DNA of 64,000 nt from Marixanthomonas spongiae (GCF_003095375.1 NZ_QEHR01000010.1:1-64000); one strand, 5' to 3'; shown: positions 8,191-17,092, counted from the stretch's first letter. Notes: generated by a model from the letters alone, not told the origin. Program-made: numbers and translations.

Positions 8191-8256
8191 CACCCCCCGT
8201 AGCCCCCCTCGAGGGGGAGTTAAATGTATGTCCCCTTGAGGGGACCTTAGGGGTGT
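8191..8256. repeat. CACCCC...GGGGTG palindromic element, unit C
   Basis: Short form of units A and B: CACCCCCCGTAGCCCCCC, CCTCGAGGGGG, GTCCCCTTGAGGGGAC, ending CCTTAGGGGTGT. It sits between double-hairpin copies 2 and 3, so three structured elements fill the 385 bp between the two genes. Confidence 0.7.
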
Positions 8257-8310
8257 ATTGCGTACTACCTGTCTCCTTGCGGTGTATTCATTTAATCAAA
8301 ATAGGACTTT

Positions 8311-8392
8311 ACTCCAGTGTTGGTGTTTAGCACCAACGCCCAGCAGATAGCTAGCACATAACCGATTGTTGGTGAAAAACACCAACAAGGGC
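8311..8392 (+). repeat. Double-hairpin dispersed repeat, copy 3
   Basis: Hairpin 1 at 8319-8337 (GTTGGTGTTTAGCACCAAC) and hairpin 2 at 8368-8386 (GTTGGTGAAAAACACCAAC), followed by AAGGGC. It lies 86 bp upstream of the restriction-modification gene and 130 bp after copy 2. Confidence 0.9.
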
Positions 8393-8478
8393 AAAGGCAA
8401 AATAATTCACGCAACCCATACCACAAACCTTTAGGTTTCCAAAAAAAGTATTACATTGCCTTTTAAACTAACTACCTT

Positions 8479-11160
8479 TTGGCACTATCCTGGAACGAAA
8501 TAAAAAGCCGCGCCCTGCAGTTTACAAACGAGTGGGAAGGCGAAACCCGCGAGCGCGCAGAGAAAGACAGCTTTTGGAATGACTTCTTTAACATATTTGG
8601 TATCTCGCGCAGACGGTTGGCAACCTTTGAAGAACCTGTAAAAAAACTAAACAACAATTTAGGGTTTATAGACCTTTTTTGGAAAGGTACATTGCTGGTA
8701 GAGCATAAAAGCAATGGCAAGGACTTAGATGCTGCCTTTAAACAAGCAACCGATTATTTTCACGGCCTAAAAGAACACGAACTGCCCAAGTATGTGTTGG
8801 TAAGTGATTTTGAACACTTCCGCTTGTACGATCTAGATGAAGGGCTGGACTATGCGTTCCCTATAAGCGAATTGTATAAAAACATTAAACTGTTCGGGTT
8901 TATTGCCGGATACCAAAAACGCACCTTTAAAGACGAAGACCCGGTAAATATTGAAGCTGCCGAGCTTATGGGCAAACTGCACGACCAGCTGGAAGAAAGC
9001 GGTTATAAAGGACATTCGCTCGAGGTGTTCTTGGTACGGTTGCTTTTCTGTTTGTTTGCAGACGATACCGGTATTTTTGAACGGGACACCTTTAAAGAGT
9101 TTGTAGATGTAAAGACAAAAGAAGACGGCAGCGATTTGGGTGGGTGGCTGGCCCAGTTTTTTCAGGTGCTCAATACACCCAACAGCAAACGTTTAAAAAA
9201 CCTGGACGAACACCTTACCATATTTCCGTATGTAAACGGAAAACTGTTTGAAGAAGCCTTACCCATTGCTTCGTTTAACAGTGCCATGCGGGAGATATTG
9301 CTGGAATGCAGTAAATTAAACTGGGGCGAGATAAGCCCTGCCATCTTTGGCAGTATGTTTCAAAGTGTTATGAACCCCGAAGAGCGCCGTAACTTAGGGG
9401 CACATTATACCAGTGAAAAGAATATTTTAAAACTGATACGTCCGTTGTTTCTGGACGCCTTACAGGAAGAATTCGATAAAATACACACCAACAAAAACAA
9501 ACTACGGGAGTTTCATAAAAAACTGGGTAGCCTTCGGTTTATGGACCCTGCCTGTGGGTGTGGTAATTTCTTGATTATTACCTATCGCGAAATACGGTTG
9601 TTGGAGCTGCAAGTGCTAAAACAACTGTACGGCACCCAACAGGTGATTGGTATTGATGAAATTATGATGGTGGAGGTAGACCAATTTTACGGTATTGAAT
9701 ATGATGAGTTCCCCGCCCGTATTGCCGAAGTGGCGATGTGGCTCATGGACCACCAAATGAACCTTTTGGTAAGTGAAGCCTTTGGGCTTTATTATGCCCG
9801 TTTACCGTTACAAAAAAGTGCCACCATTGTACATGGTAATGCGTTACAAGTAGATTGGGAAGATGTAGTGAAGAAAACGGAGTTGAATTATATTTTAGGG
9901 AACCCGCCGTTTGTGGGTGAAAGATATCAGTCAAAGGAGCAAAGAGAAGAAATAAGAAAGGTTTTTGGAAAAAAGTTAAAAGTAGATTATGTAGCCGCTT
10001 GGTACTTTATTGCCGCCAACTATATACAAGGAACCACTATAAAAGTGGGTTTTGTATCTACAAATTCGATAATGCAAGGGGAGCAAGTTGTATTATTATG
10101 GAAGCATATACTAACTAACTTAGAATGCCATATTCATTTTGCGCATAAAACCTTCAAATGGAGCAATGAAGCAAGAGGGAAAGCTGCAGTTTATTGTGTA
10201 ATTGTGGGTTTTGCAGACTTTGATACAAAAGAAAAATATCTTTTTGAGTATGAGGATATTTCTGGAGAACCTCATAGTAAAAAAGTTAAAAATATTAATG
10301 CTTATTTAGTTGATGCTCAAAGTATATTTATTGACAAAAGAAGAAAACCAATAAATAAAGTTAAAAAACTAAGAAATGGGTCAAGAGCAAGTGATAAAGG
10401 CTATTTGTTATTTACACTTGAAGAAAAAAATAGTTTTATTTTAAAAGAACCAAATTCAGCAAAGTATTTTAAAAGAACTTATGGAGCTAGAGAGTTTATT
10501 AATAATATTCCAAGATACGCACTGTGGCTCGAAGATATTGCTCCTTCTGAATTGAGAAAGATGAAATATGTTTTGGAGATTATTGAAAAAATAAAAGAGT
10601 TTAGACCAAAAACACCTCATTTATTTAAAAGTATTCGTAAACCAAAAACTGATTATCTTTTTATTCCACAAATGTCATCTTCAAATCGAGATTATATACC
10701 TATTGGTTTTTTAGAAAAGGGGACTATTCCATTAGATCCTCATTTCTACAAAGATGAAACAAGTTTCTTTGAGTTTGGAATTTTAACTTCCAAAATGCAT
10801 ATGGCCTGGATAAAATACACTTGTGGTAGATTGAAAAATGATATAAGGTATTCAAATACAATAGTTTACAACAACTACCCCTGGCCTAAAGACCCTAGTA
10901 AGAAAAACAAAGATAAAGTAGCTGCCAAAGCCCAAAAAGTACTGGATGTACGCGCAGCATACCCCAACAGTAGCTTGGCAGACCTCTACGATCCCCTTAC
11001 CATGCCACCCAACTTGGTAAAAGCGCACCAAGCCTTGGACAAAGCGGTAGATGTATGTTACCGCCCGCAACCCTTTACCAACGAGACAGGACGCATAGAA
11101 TATTTATTTACGTTGTATGATGAGTACACGATGCCGCTGCTAGAAAATAAAAAAAGATAA
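8479..11160 (+). CDS. Single-chain MmeI-type (type IIL) restriction enzyme and adenine methyltransferase
   Basis: 893 residues. Residues 1-80 hold the nuclease core D65-X9-E75-H-K77, the spacing seen in MmeI. A helical linker follows, then the N6-adenine methyltransferase with motif I DPACGCGNF (about 356-364) and motif IV NPPF (475-478). The C-terminal part should be the target-recognition domain. The same chain should cut and protectively methylate one strand of an asymmetric site. The start is TTG at 8479: an in-frame stop lies at 8464-8466, and LSWNEIKSRA is the conserved family N-terminus, so no ATG start fits. Base composition changes sharply: roughly 9925-10870 is much more AT-rich than both ends, suggesting replacement of the specificity region by recombination. 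No frame break is present. Confidence 0.9.
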   Translation: MALSWNEIKSRALQFTNEWEGETRERAEKDSFWNDFFNIFGISRRRLATFEEPVKKLNNNLGFIDLFWKGTLLVEHKSNGKDLDAAFKQATDYFHGLKEHELPKYVLVSDFEHFRLYDLDEGLDYAFPISELYKNIKLFGFIAGYQKRTFKDEDPVNIEAAELMGKLHDQLEESGYKGHSLEVFLVRLLFCLFADDTGIFERDTFKEFVDVKTKEDGSDLGGWLAQFFQVLNTPNSKRLKNLDEHLTIFPYVNGKLFEEALPIASFNSAMREILLECSKLNWGEISPAIFGSMFQSVMNPEERRNLGAHYTSEKNILKLIRPLFLDALQEEFDKIHTNKNKLREFHKKLGSLRFMDPACGCGNFLIITYREIRLLELQVLKQLYGTQQVIGIDEIMMVEVDQFYGIEYDEFPARIAEVAMWLMDHQMNLLVSEAFGLYYARLPLQKSATIVHGNALQVDWEDVVKKTELNYILGNPPFVGERYQSKEQREEIRKVFGKKLKVDYVAAWYFIAANYIQGTTIKVGFVSTNSIMQGEQVVLLWKHILTNLECHIHFAHKTFKWSNEARGKAAVYCVIVGFADFDTKEKYLFEYEDISGEPHSKKVKNINAYLVDAQSIFIDKRRKPINKVKKLRNGSRASDKGYLLFTLEEKNSFILKEPNSAKYFKRTYGAREFINNIPRYALWLEDIAPSELRKMKYVLEIIEKIKEFRPKTPHLFKSIRKPKTDYLFIPQMSSSNRDYIPIGFLEKGTIPLDPHFYKDETSFFEFGILTSKMHMAWIKYTCGRLKNDIRYSNTIVYNNYPWPKDPSKKNKDKVAAKAQKVLDVRAAYPNSSLADLYDPLTMPPNLVKAHQALDKAVDVCYRPQPFTNETGRIEYLFTLYDEYTMPLLENKKR

Positions 11161-11193
11161 AAAAAGAACATAAATAACCCCAAAAGAATAATA

Positions 11194-11901
11194 ATGGCAA
11201 GAGTACCTATTGAAATTAATAGAATAATTAAAGAGAGTTATAGATTTGGAGATAAATCAGAAGGCAAAAGAGAAGAGGAGCAGTTTTTAATAGAAATTGA
11301 AGAAAAAAGACATAACTGGAACCTTACCCATATAACCAACAGAAAAGAACTATTGCGCTTACGTGATGCTATAAACGGTGCATTAGGTTATAATGAAGTA
11401 GCTAAAAGCCTTAATTGCACTATAAATGAGGCAGAAACAATAGTAAATTATCAACACAAAGAAAAGATTTGTAATAACTGTGCTCAAAAGAACATCGCTT
11501 GTTATGACTGTATCTTTACTTGTCAAAGTCCTTTAGAACAAAAACTATATGTAGCCTTAAAAAATAGAAAGATAGATACCGAATTACAATGGAGAATACG
11601 TAAAGACGGTAGTGGTTATCCAAAAAAATATCCGGTAAACAAAAAAACAATATTAACACTACCAGACTTTTATATTGAAGCTTCGGGCAAAAAAGTGTGC
11701 ATTTATGCAGACGGACATACCTATCACGAACGAACAGAAAGCCAAGCACTGCGCGACAGAAACATAGATAGAGAGTTACAGAATTTTGGTTACGTATGTT
11801 TACGCTTTACAGGAAAAGAAATTAGGGAGAACATTGATAAAGAAAAAAACGGTTGCAGTATAAGGCTAGGTGCGTATTTACCCTATAGAATGAGACTATA
11901 G
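11194..11901 (+). CDS. Vsr/DUF559-like PD-(D/E)XK nuclease with Cys cluster
   Basis: 235 residues. The N-terminal half is helical with a possible HTH (YNEVAKSLNCTINEAETIV, 66-84). Then come five cysteines at 93, 96, 103, 106 and 110 (CNNC...CYDC...C), a likely zinc site. The C-terminal half has SPLEQKLYVALK (E115), LPDFYIEASGKKVCIYADGH (D158, D173, H175) and RDRNIDRELQNFGY followed by VLRF-like residues, the layout of Vsr/DUF559 nucleases. It starts 33 bp after the MmeI-type gene on the same strand, so it may act with it, for instance as a repair or accessory nuclease. The exact role is not visible. Confidence 0.7.
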   Translation: MARVPIEINRIIKESYRFGDKSEGKREEEQFLIEIEEKRHNWNLTHITNRKELLRLRDAINGALGYNEVAKSLNCTINEAETIVNYQHKEKICNNCAQKNIACYDCIFTCQSPLEQKLYVALKNRKIDTELQWRIRKDGSGYPKKYPVNKKTILTLPDFYIEASGKKVCIYADGHTYHERTESQALRDRNIDRELQNFGYVCLRFTGKEIRENIDKEKNGCSIRLGAYLPYRMRL

Positions 11902-11975
11902 CTAAACAGATAAATAAATATATCCGATTGATTTGAACACAAAAATTGTTAGTATAATTTATTAATTTTTTAAAA

Positions 11976-12494
11976 ATGGGAATTTTAAGGAAACTGACTA
12001 AAGGTATACAGGCTTTTTCAAATGAAGTAAATAAACCTAGTTCTTTTGAAAAGGGAGAGGAATTTGAAAACTATGTAAGAGAATATTTATTTCCGATAGA
12101 AGAATATGATCTTGTGCATAAAACACATGATTATCATTCAAATAATGGAGATTATGTGGAATCAAGTTTAAAGCCTGATTTCAAATTCAGGGATAAAAAA
12201 ACCAAGAAAGAGTTTTATGTAGAAGTAAAGTGGCGAAAAGGTTATTACAACAGGCAACATAAAGTAGAATGGTGCAATGGACAACAGTTAAGAAGATATA
12301 AGGCTATTGATAAAAAGGAGGATAAGGTTTTTATAGTATTAGGTTTTGGGGATAAACCAGCAAGACCTGAAGAAATTATACTGTTCCCTATGAGTAGCTG
12401 TAATTATACCGGGTTGTATGACTCTTTTCTTGACAACTATTCATTTTATGTAGATAAGCCTGTTTTCTCTAGCTATTTATGGAAGTTAAAATAG
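11976..12494 (+). CDS. Small restriction-endonuclease-fold protein
   Basis: 172 residues. After a basic N-terminus comes FEKGEEFENYVREYLFP (E29), then SSLKPDFKFRDKKTKKEF (D68) and YVEVKWR (E83-V-K85): the E...D...ExK layout of PD-(D/E)XK nucleases such as Mrr_cat or NERD-like proteins. A conserved YNRQHKVEWCNGQQLRRYK stretch (90-108) follows and could line the active site. No DNA-binding domain is fused. It lies 74 bp after the Vsr-like gene and ends just before repeat copy 4. Function is inferred from fold motifs only. Confidence 0.6.
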   Translation: MGILRKLTKGIQAFSNEVNKPSSFEKGEEFENYVREYLFPIEEYDLVHKTHDYHSNNGDYVESSLKPDFKFRDKKTKKEFYVEVKWRKGYYNRQHKVEWCNGQQLRRYKAIDKKEDKVFIVLGFGDKPARPEEIILFPMSSCNYTGLYDSFLDNYSFYVDKPVFSSYLWKLK

Positions 12495-12510
12495 CTATAA
12501 TAAAACTTAT

Positions 12511-12592
12511 TTTACGCCTGTGTTGGCGTGTTGCACCAACGCCCCAGACATAGCTAACAAATAGTTTGTTGGTGGAAAACACCAACAAGGGC
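12511..12592 (+). repeat. Double-hairpin dispersed repeat, copy 4
   Basis: Begins 16 bp after a stop codon. Hairpin 1 at 12522-12540 (GTTGGCGTGTTGCACCAAC) has a changed loop. Hairpin 2 at 12568-12586 (GTTGGTGGAAAACACCAAC) is intact, followed by AAGGGC. Confidence 0.9.
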
Positions 12593-12668
12593 AGAAATAC
12601 AGAAGGTATAAAGGTAAGGGTGCTTATGCGTATGATGTGGAGCATTTAAAATACATCGAGAATAAAAT

Positions 12669-13622
12669 ATGATAATATCGTCACTATTGATAATTGTAGG
12701 CTTTGCAAGCCTAATTTTTGGGGCAAATTGGCTTGTTGACGGAGCCTCTTCACTGGCGAAAAAAAATAACGTTTCCGATTTGGTTATTGGATTGACAATT
12801 GTGGCATTTGGAACGTCTGCACCTGAGTTGGTTGTTAATTCGGTAGCTTCATTTAACGGACTTTCTGATATTGTACTTGGAAATACTGTAGGTAGTAATA
12901 ATTTCAACTTGTTTATAATACTTGGGGTAGCGGGTTTAATTTATCCAATTACAGTTCAATCTTCGACCGCTTGGAGAGAAATTCCTATTTCGTTAATTGT
13001 AGCATTATTTTTATTTGTACTTGCCAACGATTTTTTTATCAATCAAAATCCTGAAATTTCAAGAATTAATGGAATAGTATTATTGGTGGGTTTTATTTGC
13101 TTTATATATTACACTTTTAATCAGTTAAAACAAGAAAAACCCGAAGCGATCACTTATAAAAATAAATCAAATTACAAAATTTGGGGATTGGTAACATCTG
13201 GAACTGCCGGTCTTATAGTTGGTGGAAAATTGGTTGTTGATAATAGCATAGATGTTGCGACTGAATTAGGCGTTAGTCAAAAAATAATTGGTTTAACAAT
13301 AGTGGCGGCTGGGACATCACTTCCAGAATTAGTGACTTCAATTGTTGCTGCCTTAAAAAGGAATAGCGATATCGCAATTGGAAATGTAATCGGTTCAAAC
13401 ATATTCAATGTCCTGTTAATATTAGCAATAAGCTCTTTTGTAAATCCTGTGAAATATAATCCTAATTTCAACCAAGACATCTTACTATTAATTGGGGGAA
13501 CAGTATTTCTAATAATCGCAATGTTTACAGGAAAAAGAAAAAAACTTGACAGATGGGAAGCATCAATTTTGTTAAGTTTTTATTTGATTTACACTGCCTA
13601 TCTAATAACAAAAGAAATATAA
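12669..13622 (+). CDS. Calcium/sodium antiporter of the CaCA family
   Basis: 317 residues, about ten membrane helices in two inverted halves. Each half has the alpha-repeat signature: GTSAPELVVNSVASFNG with GNTVGSNNFNLF in the first half (about 48-85), and GTSLPELVTSIVAALKRN with GNVIGSNIFNVLLIL in the second (about 215-252). These segments carry the acidic residues that bind cations. This is the bacterial YrbG type, exchanging Ca2+ for Na+ at the inner membrane. It appears to be a single gene between repeat copies 4 and a 3' half-copy. Composition is AT-rich like the neighbouring accessory genes. Confidence 0.9.
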   Translation: MIISSLLIIVGFASLIFGANWLVDGASSLAKKNNVSDLVIGLTIVAFGTSAPELVVNSVASFNGLSDIVLGNTVGSNNFNLFIILGVAGLIYPITVQSSTAWREIPISLIVALFLFVLANDFFINQNPEISRINGIVLLVGFICFIYYTFNQLKQEKPEAITYKNKSNYKIWGLVTSGTAGLIVGGKLVVDNSIDVATELGVSQKIIGLTIVAAGTSLPELVTSIVAALKRNSDIAIGNVIGSNIFNVLLILAISSFVNPVKYNPNFNQDILLLIGGTVFLIIAMFTGKRKKLDRWEASILLSFYLIYTAYLITKEI

Positions 13623-13638
13623 AAACACCACCAAGGGC
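13622..13638 (+). repeat. 3' half-copy of the double-hairpin repeat
   Basis: AAAACACCACCAAGGGC begins at the antiporter stop codon and matches the right end of the family (AAAACACCAACAAGGGC) with one mismatch. The left hairpin is missing. Confidence 0.55.
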
Positions 13639-13646
13639 AAAACACA

Positions 13647-13666
13647 AATACCCAATTTTGGGTATT
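13647..13666. other. Short perfect inverted repeat
   Basis: AATACCCAA and TTGGGTATT separated by two bases, 25 bp after the antiporter stop. It may be an operator or a weak terminator stem, although no T-run of note follows. Confidence 0.4.
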
Positions 13667-13834
13667 GATTTTCTACATAAACATAGCAATATTTGACTAT
13701 TAAAATTTAAAAGTTTAAAAGCTGTTTTTGGTATCATTGCAACCGCATAGCTCACCTATGTCAACAAGGTCCATATTTTAGTGTTTAAACAGACTGTACA
13801 ACCTATATAGTATTACAAATTAAATGTTTTATTC

Positions 13835-15511
13835 ATGAAATACATAAAGTTTATAATGGTATCAGTGTTTGTTCTGGTAATGACGTCATGCGCTACTGAA
13901 GACAACAGTGACGATCCTGAAAATCAAGAAGAAATAAATTTTGGCGGTGAGGTTTCTACAGCGCAATTTGTCTATATATATGATAAGGAATTTTCTGAAA
14001 ACTCCTATGAGGCTACCTTTAACGGCGAACCTATTACGGTGGTCAATTCACAGAAGGAAGAGGAGGATCTATTGATGTTTTATGTAGATCCGGTACTGGC
14101 AAATGCAAACAGCGAAAACAATGTGTTGCGTATTCCTGCTTTGGATATAAAACTGCGGTATAAAGTTGTTCAATCGGTATTAAACGCATCAGTTGAAGAA
14201 ACCATGGCTCCCTTTTTTGAGGTGATCGACAATGCTGAAATCGATACTACAACGACGGTAGGGGAAAATTCACAAAAGTTTATCGATGGATTCAATCAAT
14301 ATTATAATTCGCTTAGTCCTGTAGAAAAAGAAGACATAGCTATTTTTGTTCAAATGAATGAAGATATGTTTAGTCTGGCATACAGCAGACAACAAGGTTT
14401 AGAACCCTTTCAGAATTTTTCAAAATGCAGGCAGGCAAAATTTCAGACAGGGGTTTTTGGAGCTGGAGCAGCCTTATTGGCAAATCCGGGAACGATGCCT
14501 CTTTCAATAGTATCGGCTGCATTGGCGGTTGTATCATTCACCAAAGCAGTTAAATATTGCACGTTTTTTATGGAGGATACCATTAAACACGCATTTTTAA
14601 GCTTTGAAAATATGGTTTCCTCACGCACCGAAGGAACAGGAGGAAAATTGGCTACCCTTGAGTTTGTTTCTGGTGTATCAACAAGCCTGAATGCCGTTCA
14701 TGGATTGCGAAGCCTGCAAGCCTCAGATGCTTCCGATACTAATGAATACATCAGCGACTTCTTTTCATATGTGACCAAAATCAACGACTTTATTGTCACC
14801 ACTTTAAATAACGTTATTGCATGGTACAACAGTCAAGTGTCCTTTTTCTTACAGGTAGAACCGTATAATACGCCGGTGCCTATTCCTGAAAACGGAACCC
14901 AGGAAGAAGCAGCTTTGGAACAATACCGATATGAAATGTTTGACTTTTCGGTAGCAGATAATAACGTAAGCATTGTGCAACAACACTTTAATAACGGAAC
15001 GGTAAGCTTTAAGCTGAAAATAGCCGAAGGCGCTGCCCAACAAGAAATAACTACCACGCTTAATTATACCTATACAGATTTGTATAATGATGAGGTGACA
15101 GGTTCGTTTCCTATTGTCGTTAAAAATCCATTGAAAGGCTTTTGGGATATGGTGATTTTTTATAACGAGATACCGGTGGGGGAATATCAAAACCTGTATG
15201 CAGCGGGTTGCCCTAATATTATTGATGGAAAAGAAACCATGTTTGGTAATTTCACCTTTTACGAAGATAATACCTTTAGCTACAGTTGGACCACCATACA
15301 AATTGCTTACAATATACTGTACAACGAAGACTGTGAAATAACAGGGGACAATGAGAATACAACGCGTGAACATGTGGAAGAAGGTACGGGAACCTATCAC
15401 TACAATGGCACAAACTATATTTTGGATTATGATGAAGGTGGTACAGAGACCGTACACATATTAGGTCCTGATAGAATTAAAATATATCAAGAAGAGTATG
15501 TACGGCAGTAA
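13835..15511 (+). CDS. Large lipoprotein of unknown function
   Basis: 558 residues. The signal peptide with lipobox VMTSC places Cys19 as the lipid-modified residue; an acidic ATEDNSDDPENQEE tail follows, as in exported flavobacterial lipoproteins. About residues 205-245 form a hydrophobic Gly/Ala-rich stretch (GVFGAGAALLANPG...) that could be a hairpin or membrane-active segment. The C-terminal 130 residues are beta-rich and resemble a lipocalin-like domain (GTYHYNGTNYILDYDEGG). I do not recognise the family. It is monocistronic with a strong terminator directly downstream. Confidence 0.7.
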   Translation: MKYIKFIMVSVFVLVMTSCATEDNSDDPENQEEINFGGEVSTAQFVYIYDKEFSENSYEATFNGEPITVVNSQKEEEDLLMFYVDPVLANANSENNVLRIPALDIKLRYKVVQSVLNASVEETMAPFFEVIDNAEIDTTTTVGENSQKFIDGFNQYYNSLSPVEKEDIAIFVQMNEDMFSLAYSRQQGLEPFQNFSKCRQAKFQTGVFGAGAALLANPGTMPLSIVSAALAVVSFTKAVKYCTFFMEDTIKHAFLSFENMVSSRTEGTGGKLATLEFVSGVSTSLNAVHGLRSLQASDASDTNEYISDFFSYVTKINDFIVTTLNNVIAWYNSQVSFFLQVEPYNTPVPIPENGTQEEAALEQYRYEMFDFSVADNNVSIVQQHFNNGTVSFKLKIAEGAAQQEITTTLNYTYTDLYNDEVTGSFPIVVKNPLKGFWDMVIFYNEIPVGEYQNLYAAGCPNIIDGKETMFGNFTFYEDNTFSYSWTTIQIAYNILYNEDCEITGDNENTTREHVEEGTGTYHYNGTNYILDYDEGGTETVHILGPDRIKIYQEEYVRQ

Positions 15512-15529
15512 AACCTTATCTTTTTTAAA

Positions 15530-15566
15530 CCATAAAAACCCAGTTATATACGCTGGGTTTTTATGG
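15530..15566 (+). terminator. Intrinsic terminator
   Basis: CCATAAAAACCCAG and CTGGGTTTTTATGG form a perfect 14-bp stem around a 9-nt loop, 18 bp after the lipoprotein stop. The A/T-rich outer arms allow function on either strand. Confidence 0.9.
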
Positions 15567-15604
15567 TTGCAAACACTAATAAGGGCACAAATAATTAAGA
15601 AAGA

Positions 15605-16747
15605 ATGACTAAAAAAATACTGTACTTCACAATTTTGCTGTCCATTTTGTGGTCTTGCAAAAATGACAATAAAAATAAATCTGAATACCTCGAAATACAG
15701 AGCAAGGATAAAATAAATACACTCGCTAATCGCTATTTAGAACTAAACCGTTTTAGCGGAACAATAGTAGTGGCTAAAGATGACAGCATTATATATAATC
15801 AAAGTTTTGGATTAGCCGACTATGAAAATGAGGTGCCTTTTTCGTCCAAGACAGCCTTTAAAATAGGAGAAATAACAAAATTAATTACAAGCGACTTAAT
15901 CAATAGATTAGTAAAAGAAAAGAAAATCTTATTGACAGATAAAGTATCCGAACACCTACCAGAAATTGAATCTGATATTCGTGTAGGGGATTTAATGAAG
16001 CACGACTCTAATGTTGACTACAATATTGCTGGACAACTAATTGAGAAGGTAACCAATAAAAGTTATCAAGAAAACATAGCAAAATATAGTGCCGAGTTGG
16101 GATTAGAAAACACCTATTTTCAAAAAAACGAAACATCTAGTGCCGTAGGTTATCTTTATCATAATTATAGCGGTAACGGATTGGAATTAGAGAAAGCACC
16201 AGTTTATAACCTTGAAGAAGCATTTAGTAGCAACGGACTGAAATCTACTGCTAATGATTTAATGAAAATACTAAAATCTTATCCAAAACAAATACATATG
16301 GATGGTTATTTGGACACTGATGGATTTAGTTATTCCATAGTAAATGATCTAGAAAATAAAAAATCAATTGTTGTGTTGAGCAACCGTAAACATCCCGTAG
16401 CAAATGAAATATCAAATAGCATTGATGCAATACTTGAGGGAAAGGAGTTTACACTTCCTTTATTAAGAGAACCTTTTGATATTGACAAAACCATTCTAAA
16501 AGATTTTACCGGGAAGTACGCATTGAATGAAAATGTGAATTTTGAAGTGCTTAACTCAAATGATAGTCTTTTTGTATTAATGGGGCCAAATAAAGTCTAT
16601 TTAGTCCCTCAATCATCTAATCAATTTTATATGAAAGAAGCGGATGCATCTATGAGATTTTCACGAGACTCCACAGACATGGTAGATAAAATCGTTCTTT
16701 TAAATGGATTTATTGATAGTGAACAAATAGCATATCGAAAAAAATAA
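15605..16747 (+). CDS. Degenerate beta-lactamase-fold (serine hydrolase-like) lipoprotein
   Basis: 380 residues with lipobox LWSC18. The fold is that of class C beta-lactamase/serine hydrolases (FSGTIVVAKDDSIIYNQSFG, then FKIGEITKLIT). However, the nucleophile motif SxxK reads E89-I-T-K92, the YxN motif reads D134-S-N136, and the segment between them that normally carries HxSGL and PGxxF is deleted (GDLMKHDSN). The third motif HxG near the C-terminus is also not recognisable (MDGYLDTDGF). The intact relative at 38243 shows S-x-x-K, YSN and HGG. The frame is uninterrupted, so this is likely a catalytically dead binding protein rather than a pseudogene. Its ligand is unknown. Repeat copy 5 follows the stop within 5 bp. 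Confidence 0.75.
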   Translation: MTKKILYFTILLSILWSCKNDNKNKSEYLEIQSKDKINTLANRYLELNRFSGTIVVAKDDSIIYNQSFGLADYENEVPFSSKTAFKIGEITKLITSDLINRLVKEKKILLTDKVSEHLPEIESDIRVGDLMKHDSNVDYNIAGQLIEKVTNKSYQENIAKYSAELGLENTYFQKNETSSAVGYLYHNYSGNGLELEKAPVYNLEEAFSSNGLKSTANDLMKILKSYPKQIHMDGYLDTDGFSYSIVNDLENKKSIVVLSNRKHPVANEISNSIDAILEGKEFTLPLLREPFDIDKTILKDFTGKYALNENVNFEVLNSNDSLFVLMGPNKVYLVPQSSNQFYMKEADASMRFSRDSTDMVDKIVLLNGFIDSEQIAYRKK

Positions 16748-16751
16748 CTTT

Positions 16752-16832
16752 ATACGCCAATGTTGCTGTTTTGCACCAACACATAAGATATTGCTAGCAA
16801 TTAACTTGTTGTTGAAAATCACCAACAAGGGT
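16752..16832 (+). repeat. Double-hairpin dispersed repeat, copy 5
   Basis: Begins 5 bp after a stop codon. Hairpin 1 at 16762-16780 (GTTGCTGTTTTGCACCAAC) and hairpin 2 at 16808-16826 (GTTGTTGAAAATCACCAAC), then AAGGGT. Both stems have drifted but the plan is kept. Confidence 0.85.
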
Positions 16833-16987
16833 AGAATTACGCTCGTGGCTGTACTGGTTTTACCGTAGCTTGGGGTTGCGTTATTAATTAGCCGCAGTTC
16901 TGAATAGTAATAATATCTAAGAAAATAATCTTCAGGCAATAACGGTCTTATAAACACCTATTAATCAGTAAACTTATATGTTTTGTT

Positions 16988-17016
16988 ACATATGTTACCG
17001 TCCTTGAAACATATGT
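16988..17016. promoter_or_regulatory. Paired ACATATGT palindromes
   Basis: ACATATGT occurs at 16988-16995 and 17009-17016, 21 bp apart (two helical turns), about 80-105 bp upstream of the 17093 gene. This spacing suits a dimeric regulator. The rest of 16833-17092 shows nothing I can name. Confidence 0.35.
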
Positions 17017-17092
17017 GATACGCTTCATGAGTACACTAGTTTATTTTTACGCTATTAATTTGTAATCCATTCATTACTTAAATAATAGCAAT

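Noticed and set aside
14849-15457. 202-aa minus-strand ORF inside the 13835 lipoprotein gene
   Set aside because: Lies wholly antisense to a well-formed lipoprotein with signal peptide and terminator; no motif.
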